From the NCBI RefSeq assembly GCF_023150235.1, contig NZ_JAKLLH010000018.1:1-64000 (forward strand): 64,000 nt of DNA, read 5' to 3'. Under the pieces are notes generated by a model, which worked only from the letters and a program-made list of their open reading frames with translations, searched no databases and was not told the DNA's origin. The DNA comes from Azonexus sp. Its GTDB lineage: Bacteria; Pseudomonadota; Gammaproteobacteria; Burkholderiales; Rhodocyclaceae. Below, one piece after another: positions 54,687-63,649 of this stretch. The translations under genes were made by a program, and so were the position numbers. Positions within the stretch are counted from its first letter, which is position 1; every line of letters starts with the position of its first letter.

Positions 54687-55835
54687 ATGGGGCGTTTATT
54701 CTGGCGCTTTTTCCTCATCGTCTGGCTGGCACAGCTGGCGGCGGTTTTCGGGACGGGCGCCGTGTTCTGGCTCGAGCATCGCGCGCGCGGCGGGCCGCCG
54801 GGGCACGACGCAGGCCCCAGGCCACCGCCGCACGAGCGGAGATTCCTGCCGACCGTCGGTCCGCCGCCGGGTCCGGCCCCGGCTCCGCCTCCTGCCGGAC
54901 CGCCGGGCGAGTTCCGCATTCCCCTGGTGCCGGCCCTGGTTGGCCTGCTTGCCAGCCTGGCCTGTGCCGCCGGTCTGGCCTGGTATGTCGCCCACCCGAT
55001 CCGTCTCCTGCGCCGCGTCTTCGGCGAAATTGCCGGCGGGCGCCTCGATTCGCGCATCGCTGGCGAGATGGGCCGTCGCCGCGATGAGTTGGCCGACCTC
55101 GGGCAGGATTTCGACCGCATGGCCGGGCATCTGCAATCCGTGGTTCTCGGCCAGCGCCGCCTGCTGCACGATGTTTCGCATGAGATGCGTTCGCCCCTGG
55201 CCCGCCTGCAGGCCGCGATCGGCCTGGCCCGGCAGCAGCCGGAGCGTGTGCAGGAATTGCTTGAACGGATCGAACGCGAGGGCGAGCGGCTCGATGCCCT
55301 GGTCGGCGAGGTGCTGGCGCTGGCCAGAGCCGAGTCCGGTGCCGCGCGCAAGGAGCGTTTCGAGCTGCGGGAACTCTTGCTCACCCTGGTCGACGATGCG
55401 CGCTTCGAGGGGGCCGCGCGCAAGCTGGCGCTGGTTCTCGACTGCCCCGCCGGCATCCAGGTCGAAGCCGCGCCGGAGCTTCTGCACGCGGCCATTGACA
55501 ACGTGCTGCGCAACGGCCTGCGCTTTTCACCGGACGGCGGGGAGTTGCAGATCAGCTGCCGCGTGCTTGCCGGGATCGCCCGCATCGACGTTGCCGACCG
55601 TGGCCCCGGTGTGGCGGAGGCCTTGTTACCGCACATCTTTACCCCCTTCATTCGCGGTGCGGCCTCTGAACGCTCGGGGGAGGGCTACGGCCTGGGGCTG
55701 GCGATTGCCCAGCGTGCGCTGGCCGCCAGCGGCGGGCGGATAGAGGCGACGAACCGGGAAGGCGGAGGGCTGCGGGTCAGCCTCCAGCTCCCGGTACTGC
55801 CCGCTCCGCCTCTCAATCGGCCAGTGCCGGATTGA
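54687..55835 (+). CDS. Sensor histidine kinase (CpxA-like) with Pro-rich periplasmic loop
   Basis: A 382-residue membrane kinase: first helix FWRFFLIVWLAQLAAVFGTG, a short periplasmic loop rich in Pro, Gly, His and Arg (GHDAGPRPPPHERRF...), second helix near 80-100 (VPALVGLLASLACAAGLAWY), HAMP, HisKA box LLHDVSHEMRSPLARLQAAIG (20 residues within it shown), and ATPase motifs NVLRNGLRFSPDGG, VADRGPGV and GYGLGLAIAQ. The loop is too small for a folded sensor domain and could bind metal. The 3' end overlaps the convergent PEBP gene by 23 bp. Confidence 0.92.
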   Translation: MGRLFWRFFLIVWLAQLAAVFGTGAVFWLEHRARGGPPGHDAGPRPPPHERRFLPTVGPPPGPAPAPPPAGPPGEFRIPLVPALVGLLASLACAAGLAWYVAHPIRLLRRVFGEIAGGRLDSRIAGEMGRRRDELADLGQDFDRMAGHLQSVVLGQRRLLHDVSHEMRSPLARLQAAIGLARQQPERVQELLERIEREGERLDALVGEVLALARAESGAARKERFELRELLLTLVDDARFEGAARKLALVLDCPAGIQVEAAPELLHAAIDNVLRNGLRFSPDGGELQISCRVLAGIARIDVADRGPGVAEALLPHIFTPFIRGAASERSGEGYGLGLAIAQRALAASGGRIEATNREGGGLRVSLQLPVLPAPPLNRPVPD

Positions 55836-56442
55836 GCGTGTAAGTACCGTAAAGGCTGGCTTCGGCCAGAATATGACCAGCGATGGCGGCGCGTACTTCC
55901 GGCCCGCCGAATTTGCCGCTGAGCGGCAGTTTTTCGATATCCAGCGCGTAGACCGTGAAAATGTAGCGATGGACGATTTCATCGTTCCACGGCGGGCAGG
56001 GACCGTCGTAGCCGTGGTAGTCGCCGCGCATGTCGTTGTCCCCGGCAAACCAGTCGGTATAGTTGTTCACGCCCTGGCGTGCCCCGTGTGCCGCCTGCGG
56101 CCCGGGTTTGCCGCGCGGCGTGACGGTGGCGCTGAATTCGCCCTCGGCGATACTGCCGAGGCTTGCCGGCAGGTCGATCAGTACCCAGTGGAAGAAATCG
56201 ACGCGCGGCAGAGAGGCCGGCACGCTGCGGCCCTCCTGGTTGACGTCGTCCCCTCGGCTTGGCACGTCCGGGTCGTGACAAAGCACGACAAACGAACGGG
56301 TTGCCGCCGGTGCGCCGCTCCAGCTCAATTGCGGGTTGCGATTCTTGCCGAGGCAGACATGGTGCGCCGGGTCCGGCAGGCAGAAAGCCAGATCGCCGGG
56401 AATCCGTTCGCCATCGCCAAAATTGCTGCTGCTGAGCTGCAT
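55813..56442 (-). CDS. YbhB/YbcL-type PEBP (Raf-kinase-inhibitor-like) protein
   Basis: A 209-residue protein of the bacterial phosphatidylethanolamine-binding family: NPQLSWSGAPAATRSFVVLC, HDPDVPSRGDDVN, FFHWVLIDLP, GYDGPCPPWNDEIVHRYIF and FTVYALD are typical. No signal peptide. Biochemical role undefined. Its 3' end overlaps the histidine kinase 3' end by 23 bp in convergent orientation. Confidence 0.92.
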   Translation of the reverse strand: MQLSSSNFGDGERIPGDLAFCLPDPAHHVCLGKNRNPQLSWSGAPAATRSFVVLCHDPDVPSRGDDVNQEGRSVPASLPRVDFFHWVLIDLPASLGSIAEGEFSATVTPRGKPGPQAAHGARQGVNNYTDWFAGDNDMRGDYHGYDGPCPPWNDEIVHRYIFTVYALDIEKLPLSGKFGGPEVRAAIAGHILAEASLYGTYTLNPALAD

Positions 56443-56487
56443 GGTTTCTCCTCCTTGTGGATGTAGCCTGTGATTTCGCTCCCGGCT

Positions 56488-58038
56488 TCAGGCACTGCCC
56501 TGGCGCCGAAAATCGCGCGGGCGAAAGCCGAGCAGCCACAGTGTAGCGAAATAGCTGCCCGCGCCAAGAGGTGCAAGCCAGGAGAGGTGGATCGCCCGCC
56601 CGAGCTGGCTGGCCTCCAGCCACTCCTGCTCCCGGCCCATGCCCACCCAAAGCACCGCGGACATGACGAGCAGCGCCAGCAGCAACTTGCCGAGAAACGA
56701 AGACCAGCCCGCCTGGGGGGTATAGATGCCGCTCTGGCGCAGGCCGCGATAAAGCATGGCTGCATTGAGGCAGGCCGCCAGCCCGATCGAGAGTGCCAGT
56801 CCGGCGTGGGCAATCCAGCCGATCAAGGCGAGATTCATGGCCTGTGTGGCGACCAGGGAAATCAAGGCAATCTTCACCGGCGTGCGTACGTTCTGCTGTG
56901 CGTAAAAACCGGGGGCGAGCACCTTGACCAGAATCAGGCCGGTCAGCCCGACACTGTAGGCAACCAGCGCTTCCCGCGTGCGCAGTACATCATCCACGCC
57001 AAAAGCGCCGTGCAGGAACAGCGTTGCGATCAGGGGAAGGCCAAGCATCGCCAGCGCCAAGGCGGCGGGTGTCGCCAGCAACAGGGTCAGGCGCAAGCCC
57101 CAGTCGAGCAGGCGTGCATATTCCTCGTGCTTCCCCGTCGCATGGCAGCGCGACAGCGAGGGCAGCAGGATGGTGCCCAGGGCGGCACCGAGCAAGCCGG
57201 AGGGAAATTCCATCAGGCGGTCAGCGTAATACAGCCAGGAAACACTACCCGTGGCAAGAAAGGAGGCAAAAACGGTATTGATGATCAGGCTGATCTGCGC
57301 CACCGAAACACCAATCAGCGCCGGTCCCATCAATCGCACGATGCGGCGCACGCCGGAATCGGTCCAGGCGGCCCGCCAGTCGATGCCGGGCCGGGGCAGC
57401 ATCCGTATCCGCCTCAAGGCTGGCACCTGCAAGGCCAGCTGCAGCAAGCCGCCGATGAATACCGCCCAGCCAAGGGCGAGCACCGGCGGGTCGAAATAGG
57501 GAACGGCAAACAGCGCCATGGCGATGAAGCTGAGGTTGAGCAGAACCGGAGTGAATGCCGGAATCGCAAACCGGCTCCAGGTGTTGAGAATGCCGCCGGC
57601 GAGCGCCACCAGCGACATGAATAGGATGTAGGGAAAGGTGATCCGCGTCAGCATCACGGTCAACTCGAACTTGCTCGCATCGGCGGCAAAGCCGGGGGCG
57701 GAAACCCAGACCAGCAGCGGCGCCGCCACCATGCCGAGCGCAGTAATCGCCAACAAGGCCAGCGCCAGCAAGCGGGTCACATGGTCAACCAGAATACGCG
57801 TTTCCTCTTCGCTGCGACGATTGCGGTATTCCCCGAGAATGGGCACGAAAGCTTGCGAAAAAGCCCCCTCGGCAAACATCCGGCGCAACAGGTTGGGAAG
57901 TTTGAACGCGACAAAGAAGGCATCGGTCGCCAGGCCAGCGCCGAAACTGCGGGCAATGACAAAATCACGGACAAAACCGAGAACACGGGAAAGCAAGGTC
58001 ATGCCGCTGACGGTAAGCAGCGCGCGCAATAGATTCAT
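56488..58038 (-). CDS. murJ: Lipid II flippase MurJ
   Basis: The 516-residue protein has about 14 membrane helices and MVF-family segments: [40 protein letters not shown]-type sequence ([19 protein letters not shown]), [30 protein letters not shown] and [20 protein letters not shown]. It moves lipid II across the inner membrane for peptidoglycan synthesis. ATG 58038 was chosen over an upstream frame because [18 protein letters not shown] is the family start. tRNA-Thr is divergent 85 bp away. Confidence 0.96.
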   Translation of the reverse strand: MNLLRALLTVSGMTLLSRVLGFVRDFVIARSFGAGLATDAFFVAFKLPNLLRRMFAEGAFSQAFVPILGEYRNRRSEEETRILVDHVTRLLALALLAITALGMVAAPLLVWVSAPGFAADASKFELTVMLTRITFPYILFMSLVALAGGILNTWSRFAIPAFTPVLLNLSFIAMALFAVPYFDPPVLALGWAVFIGGLLQLALQVPALRRIRMLPRPGIDWRAAWTDSGVRRIVRLMGPALIGVSVAQISLIINTVFASFLATGSVSWLYYADRLMEFPSGLLGAALGTILLPSLSRCHATGKHEEYARLLDWGLRLTLLLATPAALALAMLGLPLIATLFLHGAFGVDDVLRTREALVAYSVGLTGLILVKVLAPGFYAQQNVRTPVKIALISLVATQAMNLALIGWIAHAGLALSIGLAACLNAAMLYRGLRQSGIYTPQAGWSSFLGKLLLALLVMSAVLWVGMGREQEWLEASQLGRAIHLSWLAPLGAGSYFATLWLLGFRPRDFRRQGSA

Positions 58039-58123
58039 GGCAGGGGAGGGCTTGCCTGTCGGCAAAAACAAAAGTTATAATTCTAATCTCTGTTCAACGC
58101 CGATGCTCGGTGTTCAGGCAGAC

Positions 58124-58199
<76 letters not shown>

Positions 58200-58208
58200 A
58201 AGAATTCA

Positions 58209-58239
58209 AGGGGTTACGGTCATTCCGTGACCCCTTTTT
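58209..58239 (+). terminator. Intrinsic terminator of tRNA-Thr
   Basis: AGGGGTTACGG (58209-58219) and CCGTGACCCCT (58225-58235) pair with one G-T wobble, followed by TTTTTC. Directly after it begins the group II intron-like remnant. Confidence 0.88.
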
Positions 58240-58242
58240 CGC

Positions 58243-58420
58243 GTGCGCCCAGCATGGGCGCACTCCTGCGGGTGCCAGTCCCGCCGTAAGTTGATCACAG
58301 CGAACGAAGTGAAGCGCAACTGCGTGAGGGTGACCGAGCGTGGGGAGGAAGCGTGGATCGTAATCTGCGAGCCGATGAACTGGGGGAATCTGACAAAGTA
58401 GAACTAACCCGCTGGATATG
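58243..58420 (+). mobile_element. Group II intron 5' fragment inserted at the tRNA-Thr terminator
   Basis: The stretch starts GTGCGCCCAGCATGGGCGCA, a GUGCG-type 5' end forming its own hairpin, followed by GCGGG-TGCCAGT-CCCGC and AGCGAACGAAGTGAAGCGCA, which I recognise as domain I of bacterial group II introns. It begins three bases after the terminator T-run, the position favoured by terminator-targeting (class C-like) introns. There is no reverse transcriptase; the 3' limit is approximate. The remaining bases to 58548 hold nothing I recognise. Confidence 0.65.
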
Positions 58421-58548
58421 CCGCCGATCACGGCGAACGGTCTGTCCCCTATTATTTTTATTTTGCTGCCATGCCGAGGTCCGAAATACGGGCGGCAAGT
58501 TCGCGCCACTTTGCCGGTGGCCAGCACCGACGTTGAGAACGATTTGGG

Positions 58549-60204
58549 TCATGGACGGGGTTCCAGATGAAGTACGGTCGATGCCCAATCACTGGCAAAT
58601 TGCTTGGCATCGCAAAGCGGGGATTGTCGCATTCGTTCGCGCAGCGACTCGCGGTATTTCTTGAGTCGTTCGGGATTGGTAGCCAGTCTTTGGCCGATCT
58701 GCAGGTAGTCGGCCTCGTCCTGGGCGATCCACTCGTGCATCCCGATCAAGGAAAGGAAGGCTGTCGTCTGGCGGGAAACAGACCGCTTGCCCGGCAAGGT
58801 AATCACCGGCACGCCCATCCATAATGCCTCGCAGCTCGACTGCCCACCGGTGAAGGGATACGGGTCCAGGGCGATGTCGATGTCGGCGTATTCCTTGAGC
58901 AGATCGGCGTGGAAGCTCGGGCCGCGCAGATCGATACGCTCTGCGGCAATGCTACGGTCAACGAAGGCTTGGGTCATTTTTTGCCGCTGCGATGCGTCGC
59001 TGAAGGCGTAGGACTTGAGCACCAGACGCGCGGTCGGCAAGGCATGGAGCAGTCTCGCCCACAAGGTCAGCACAGCTTCGTTGAGCTTGGCCGTATTGTT
59101 GAAGCTGCCGAAGGTGACATACCCATTGCTCAGGCAGGGCGGTGGCGATACCGCCGGCGTAAACGGTAGCGGCTGGTAACAGAAACGGCTGTGCGGCAGG
59201 CGAATGACCTGCTCGGTGAATTGGTCTTCGGCACCGGCGGGCACATGCCAGCCATCCATCAGAACGTAGTCCATGGCGGGCACACCTGTGGTGGCGAAGT
59301 AACCCAGCCAAGACACCTGGATCGGTGCCGCACGCTGGGCAAAGACCGGCAGGCGGTGACCGGCAGTATGACCTGACAAATCGATCAGCACATCGAGTTG
59401 GTGATGCCTCAGGTTGTGCAGCAAAGAGGTGTCATCCAGATGCGCGACATCAACCCAGACGCCAAGTTGCTGTAGCGCCCGGCGCGTGTCATCTTCATGG
59501 CCAGCGGTGCTGTAAAGCACCGGCTGGATGCACTGGCGGTCGAGGTGTTGCAGCAGCGGCAGCAAGAAGAAGCCCACCGGATGATCGCAGAGGTCAGGAG
59601 ACAGAAAACCCACTCGCAACGGCTCTCCTGCATTTTGCGAACGCTTTGGCAGTAGTTCTGCAGCAGAACAGAGTGCGCCGTATTCCTTCGCAAGGTCGAT
59701 CAGCAGGCGCTCATCGGCCACCGGCTGGTACTGCAAGCGCATCAGTCGCGTGGATAACAAACCCGCCAAGTTACCTCGGGCCAGGGTATGATCAGGTTCC
59801 AGATCCAGCGCCTGACGCAATGCCGCTTCTGCCCCTTCCTGATCTCCGGCCTCGGCCAATGCCACCCCGAGATTGCAATGAGCCAGCGCCCACGCCGGTT
59901 TTTGGGTGACCACCAAACGAAAAGCGATGACAGATTCTTCATGCCGCCCGGCTGCCCGAAGCGCATTGCCAAGGTTATAGGCCGCATGTTCATTGGCATC
60001 CGGCAACGCGACCGCCCGCTGCAGTAAGGCGATGGCTTCGTCCAGTCGTCCTTCTTGCCGCAGGATGCTCCCGAGGTTAGTCAACGCCGGGGCTGTGCTC
60101 GGAGACTCATCGAGGATTTGCCGGTACAACTGCGCCGCCTGCACCAATTCACCTTGACGGTGCAAGGTAACGGCTTGGCTCAGCCGTTGCTCAAGCGAAC
60201 CCAT
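58549..60204 (-). CDS. TPR protein with OGT/SPINDLY-type glycosyltransferase domain
   Basis: The 551-residue protein has three or four N-terminal TPRs (AAQLYRQILDESPSTAPALT; NLGNALRAAGRHEESVIAFR; CNLGVALAEAGDQEGAEAAL) and a C-terminal Glyco_transf_41 domain: RVGFLSPDLCDHPVGFFLLP, DVLIDLSGHTAGHRLPVFA, APIQVSWLGYFATTGVPAMD, FGSFNNTAKLNE and DPYPFTGGQSSCEALWMGVP. This is the O-GlcNAc-transferase-like family; in bacteria it may glycosylate proteins (for example flagellin or surface proteins). ATG 60204 is used; GTG 60210 would overlap the preceding stop (GTGA). It is co-directional with the GT4 gene. Confidence 0.9.
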   Translation of the reverse strand: MGSLEQRLSQAVTLHRQGELVQAAQLYRQILDESPSTAPALTNLGSILRQEGRLDEAIALLQRAVALPDANEHAAYNLGNALRAAGRHEESVIAFRLVVTQKPAWALAHCNLGVALAEAGDQEGAEAALRQALDLEPDHTLARGNLAGLLSTRLMRLQYQPVADERLLIDLAKEYGALCSAAELLPKRSQNAGEPLRVGFLSPDLCDHPVGFFLLPLLQHLDRQCIQPVLYSTAGHEDDTRRALQQLGVWVDVAHLDDTSLLHNLRHHQLDVLIDLSGHTAGHRLPVFAQRAAPIQVSWLGYFATTGVPAMDYVLMDGWHVPAGAEDQFTEQVIRLPHSRFCYQPLPFTPAVSPPPCLSNGYVTFGSFNNTAKLNEAVLTLWARLLHALPTARLVLKSYAFSDASQRQKMTQAFVDRSIAAERIDLRGPSFHADLLKEYADIDIALDPYPFTGGQSSCEALWMGVPVITLPGKRSVSRQTTAFLSLIGMHEWIAQDEADYLQIGQRLATNPERLKKYRESLRERMRQSPLCDAKQFASDWASTVLHLEPRP

Positions 60205-60206
60205 CG

Positions 60207-61430
60207 TCACCGATTTCGTGCAGCCAGTTCGTCGATGGTCGCCAGATGTTGCGGCAGGCAGATGCGCTTTAAATCGTAGTGATCCACAATGGTCTGCCGC
60301 GCCCGCTGGCGGATCGCGGTGAAGTCACCCGGCGATGTGAGCGCCTGCGTAACCTGCTCGGCAATCTCACTGGGGCTGAAGAAATCCACCAGCAGCCCGT
60401 TCTCACCCTGCGTAATCACCTCTTCCACCGGTTGCGTTCTGGAGCCGATCACCAGGCAGCCCGCACTCATGGCTTCGAGCATCGACCAAGAGAGCACGAA
60501 CGGGTTAGTCAGATAGACATGACAGGCCGACACCTGCAGCAAGCCGATGAAGGCATTGTAGGGAATCGTCCCGACAAAATGCACGCGCGACCCATCGATC
60601 CGGTCGCCCAATTCCTTCAGGAAATGCGCCTTCCAGGTCGTGCCCGCTGGGGGTTGGCTGCCATAACTCACGCCATCCCCGCCGACGATCACGATACGGG
60701 CTTGCGGACGACGGCGCTGGATTTCCGGAATTGCGCGGATGAAGCTGTGGCAACCGCGATAGGGCTCCTGGTTGCGATTGACGAAGGTCACGACCTCATC
60801 GCCCGGGCGCAGTGCAATGCCGCCATCCAGATTGATCGTGGTGTCGGCCGCCGGCCGAATCGTGTGGGTATCCACCCCTTCGTGAATCACGCGGATCTTG
60901 TGCTGGAAACTGGCGGGATGAGTGGATTTCTGCCAGGCCGTAGGGGATACACCCGCATCGCACTGTTCCAGATTCATCAGGTTGGCCAGGTTCTTCGCCA
61001 TCAGGCGCGGCGCATCGTTCTCGCTACTCGGGAATTCCGGATCGAAGCCGACATCGGCCCCATGGGGATGGTAGTAGAACTCGAAGTGGCTCAGCAGCGG
61101 CACCTGCGGCCAGACTTCCTTGATGAACAGGGCTTCGCCCCAACCGGGGTGAGCGCAGATGATGTCCGGCACATAGCCTTGATCGTGCAGTTGTTTCGCC
61201 GCCAGGAAACAGGCTTCACCACGGATGACCTTGGTCTCGGTGTCTTGTATCCAGGGATGGACATTGGGTGTGTTACCGCGTTTCGGCGTATAGCGAAACA
61301 CCTGGACGCCAGCCGGTGCGGGATTGTTTTCGACACACAGAGCCGTGACCTCATCGCCACGGGCGACCAAGGCGGCGGCGATGTGCTTGTATTGGCCGGG
61401 GAAATTCTGGTGGATGAAGAGGATGCGCAC
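60207..61430 (-). CDS. Family 4 glycosyltransferase
   Basis: The 407-residue GT-B enzyme: N-terminal MRILFIHQNFPGQYKHIAAA, DIICAHPGWGEALFIKEVWP, then the donor domain with VTFVNRNQEPYRGCHSFIRA, VGGDGVSYGS and the ExxxxxxxE-like SAGCLVIGSRTQPVEEVI. Acceptor unknown. It ends 2 bp before the ATG of the OGT-like gene, so both act in one pathway, possibly protein or polysaccharide glycosylation. No other glycan genes are in view, so the pair looks transferred as a small module. Confidence 0.9.
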   Translation of the reverse strand: MRILFIHQNFPGQYKHIAAALVARGDEVTALCVENNPAPAGVQVFRYTPKRGNTPNVHPWIQDTETKVIRGEACFLAAKQLHDQGYVPDIICAHPGWGEALFIKEVWPQVPLLSHFEFYYHPHGADVGFDPEFPSSENDAPRLMAKNLANLMNLEQCDAGVSPTAWQKSTHPASFQHKIRVIHEGVDTHTIRPAADTTINLDGGIALRPGDEVVTFVNRNQEPYRGCHSFIRAIPEIQRRRPQARIVIVGGDGVSYGSQPPAGTTWKAHFLKELGDRIDGSRVHFVGTIPYNAFIGLLQVSACHVYLTNPFVLSWSMLEAMSAGCLVIGSRTQPVEEVITQGENGLLVDFFSPSEIAEQVTQALTSPGDFTAIRQRARQTIVDHYDLKRICLPQHLATIDELAARNR

Positions 61431-61487
61431 AGTAGATTGAAGGGCTTCAGGGATTCACGATAAAAGTCGGCGCTGGCGGGACGGCAT

Positions 61488-62219
61488 TCAAATTGGCAAC
61501 GCCTGCTGTTGGCCTTTTAATTCGCTCGGGGCCTTGATTTTTCGAGGTCGTCCGCGCGGACGCACCTCGCACCGCCGTCCCAGCATGTTTTCCACCTGAT
61601 CGATGAAGCGCCCTTTGCCTAGCGGCTGTCCCTGATCCAGCGCCAGGCGAATATCCGTGAGTGCCGCCTGATCGAGTTCGCTGCGAAACAGGAAACGATA
61701 CACTGCCTGACGACTGGCTGGATCACCATCCAGGGCAAGATACAAGTCATGTGGCGTCAGCAGTGCATCCGCTTGTCCCAAACCATTGGCGCGATAGCTG
61801 CTCCAGCGATAGTGGGCGGGATCGTCGGTCATGGCGGCACGTACCGGATTCAGTTCGATATAGCGCTGGCACAGCAGCAGGTAATCGTCAGCATGCACCA
61901 GCGAAGATTTGTAACGGCTGTCCCACAAGGTTCCCGTGCGGCGGTAGGTCTTGTTGACGTATTGCACATAGCGTCGGCCGAGTGACATGACCAGTTGCGA
62001 CACCGCGGCTGCGCTGGGTGATGTCAGCAATAGATGTACATGATTGGTCATCAGTACGTAGGCGTGCAAGGCGCAGCCGGTTTTCTTGAGGGCATCGCCC
62101 AGCCATTCTCGATAGGCCAGATAATCCTCGTCGCTGAAAAAGCAGGCTTCGCGGTTGTGGCCGCGCTGCACCAGATGGATAGGCACACCAGGCAGGTGGA
62201 TGCGGGGGCGGCGGGGCAT
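61488..62219 (-). CDS. REP-associated tyrosine transposase (RAYT, Y1/HUH type)
   Basis: A 243-residue protein of the TnpA-REP family: RRPRIHLPGVPIHLVQRGHN, the HUH motif MTNHVHLLLTSP, the catalytic-Tyr segment YVQYVNKTYRRTGTLWDSRY and CQRYIELNPVRAAM, a very conserved RAYT block, and a basic C-terminus. RAYTs act on REP-type extragenic palindromes. Repeated GGGGTCA-type tracts lie nearby (62801-63574). The gene is intact and full length. Confidence 0.92.
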   Translation of the reverse strand: MPRRPRIHLPGVPIHLVQRGHNREACFFSDEDYLAYREWLGDALKKTGCALHAYVLMTNHVHLLLTSPSAAAVSQLVMSLGRRYVQYVNKTYRRTGTLWDSRYKSSLVHADDYLLLCQRYIELNPVRAAMTDDPAHYRWSSYRANGLGQADALLTPHDLYLALDGDPASRQAVYRFLFRSELDQAALTDIRLALDQGQPLGKGRFIDQVENMLGRRCEVRPRGRPRKIKAPSELKGQQQALPI

Positions 62220-62226
62220 GGGCAGC

Positions 62227-62475
62227 TTATCTTGCTAGCGGGGTGGATCGGTCGTACAAGGTTTCGGGCGCAATATCAATATTCCCCGGCCAGACGACCG
62301 TGCCGTAGTCCACGCGTGCGGCAAGAAACGTGTTCGATTGTTTGAGTCGCGCAAACGGCTTCTTGTCCATTATGGGCGCCATATCGAAGCGACGACACTC
62401 CCCGTTTTCGAATTCCAGCTCCAAGGTATAGTCGGGCTGCGCTTTTACGTTTACCACATCAAGCAAGGCATTCAT
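62227..62475 (-). CDS. DUF2442 family protein
   Basis: An 82-residue protein: VVNVKAQPDYTLELEFENGE, FDMAPIMDKKPFARLKQSN, VDYGTVVWPGNIDIAPETLY match DUF2442. DUF2442 genes commonly follow DUF4160 genes as TA-like pairs; here the DUF4160 partner, 10 bp upstream, carries a nonsense mutation. ATG 62475 with GGGGAAG upstream. Confidence 0.88.
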   Translation of the reverse strand: MNALLDVVNVKAQPDYTLELEFENGECRRFDMAPIMDKKPFARLKQSNTFLAARVDYGTVVWPGNIDIAPETLYDRSTPLAR

Positions 62476-62485
62476 CACGCTTCCC

Positions 62486-62755
62486 CTATTGCAAAGGCGC
62501 AATCCGGAATGGCTCCTCGCCATTGACTGCGAGTTCCCAATCGGCAAACAAATCGTCACGGTGTAACTCAACCCATGCCTGCACCAGTTTCAGTTGCTTG
62601 GGTGGGAATGTCCCCGCCAGCACGCGACCATCCTCAATGGCAATGGTTGCTTTTTAATCCTGATAGCGAACATGGAAATGCGGCAGATGATGACGATCAT
62701 TATCTTCGTACATCAATGCAACCAGAATTCCGTAGAACATACTGATAGTGGGCAT
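62486..62755 (-). pseudogene. DUF4160 gene broken by an in-frame stop
   Basis: A 90-codon frame reads MPTISMFYGILVALMYEDND then HHLPHFHVRYQD, a TAA at 62654-62656, and continues without shift as KATIAIEDGRVLAGTFPPKQ and LKLVQAWVELHRDDLFADWE to a TAG at 62488. Both halves match DUF4160, where GluLys (GAA-AAA) is usual at the break, so a G-to-T change of the first base would explain the stop. It could be a true pseudogene, a sequencing error, or read through. Confidence 0.85.
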
Positions 62756-62800
62756 AGCCGGGCTCGGCGAATTTGATTGAGGCAGTGTACCAGATTTTTA

Positions 62801-62830
62801 TTGACCCTGACCCCTTTGACCCCTTTGATT
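62801..62830. repeat. TGACCCTGACCCCTTT tract, copy 1
   Basis: TTGACCCTGACCCCTTTGAC then CCCTTTGATT. Related tracts at 63213-63231, 63492-63520 and 63554-63574, and a degenerate one at 24107-24140. They lie between broken TA-type genes next to a RAYT gene. Confidence 0.75.
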
Positions 62831-62861
62831 GATTCCCGATTCTATACCCCCCAAACCCGAT

Positions 62862-63158
62862 TCATACGGCATTTATCGCTCTGTCAGCAACTTTTGCCAA
62901 GTAGTTGTCTAGCGATGCAGCATCGTTGAATTCGGTGTACCGTCCCGCTTCAATGTCGGCAATCCCTACCGCCACCGCCTCGCGCAAGGCAGCGAGCTTC
63001 GCTGCCTGCTCTACCTCCCGAGCCTGGACCAGGCGCAAGCCCTCGCGCAGTACCTCGCTGGCGTTCTGGTAGTGACCGCAGGCCACCATCTGTTCGACAA
63101 ACTTTGTTTGGCTGTCTGTTAACACGAGCCTTACATCATCGCCGGCGGCTGCTTGCAT
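62862..63158 (-). CDS. ParD-like antitoxin without partner
   Basis: A 98-residue protein resembling CopG/ParD antitoxins: RLVLTDSQTKFVEQMVACGH, YQNASEVLREGLRLVQARE (the ribbon-helix-helix part) and a helical C-tail GIADIEAGRYTEF. ParE would be expected directly downstream on the minus strand, but only repeat tract lies there, so the toxin is missing. ATG 63158 is used; no clear ribosome-binding site. Confidence 0.75.
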   Translation of the reverse strand: MQAAAGDDVRLVLTDSQTKFVEQMVACGHYQNASEVLREGLRLVQAREVEQAAKLAALREAVAVGIADIEAGRYTEFNDAASLDNYLAKVADRAINAV

Positions 63159-63649
63159 GGCCAGCAAGGGGGGTGCGTGCAAATTGGTGTTACGCTCAAA
63201 GGCCTAAACAATTCACCCTGACCCCTTTGGTTCGTGACAGTGATCACGATCTCTTCCTCGTCCAGCTTGCCCATGTGCAGATACGCACCGTCGCCCAACG
63301 GCAGCCAGCCGATGGATTCGGCTTCGATGGCGACATCAGAAGACGCGTCTCACTTGATTGTTGTTTGTACTCATGCCGCATGGTGGCACTGGGTGCGACC
63401 AATATCAACCGGCGAGATGTTTGCTTGATGAAACCTATTCGACACCACTACACCACTTCGCCAATAATTTGGCGTTAAAAACGGAAATTAAATGACCCTG
63501 ACCCCTTTTAGACCCCTTTAATGCTTTGCTGCTTTCTTTAATGTGCCTTTAATGTGACCCCTTTAATGACCCCATTGGATGGTGGCGAGCTCGGCTTTCA
63601 GGTCAAGAACCAGCTCGCTCATGCTGACAGCACCACCATCGATTTCCTG
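63159..63649. other. Degenerate accessory stretch with repeat tracts
   Basis: 491 bp with no complete gene. Three TGACCC/CCCCTTT tracts (63213-63231, 63492-63520, 63554-63574) punctuate it. On the minus strand around 63335-63220 a frame reads DVAIEAESIGWLPLGDGAYL then HMGKLDEEEIVITVTNQ, like the tail of a lost protein, and near 63620-63563 MSELVLDLKAELATIQWGH ends abruptly at a stop; both run up to a repeat tract, so the repeats may mark deletion ends. Confidence 0.5.
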
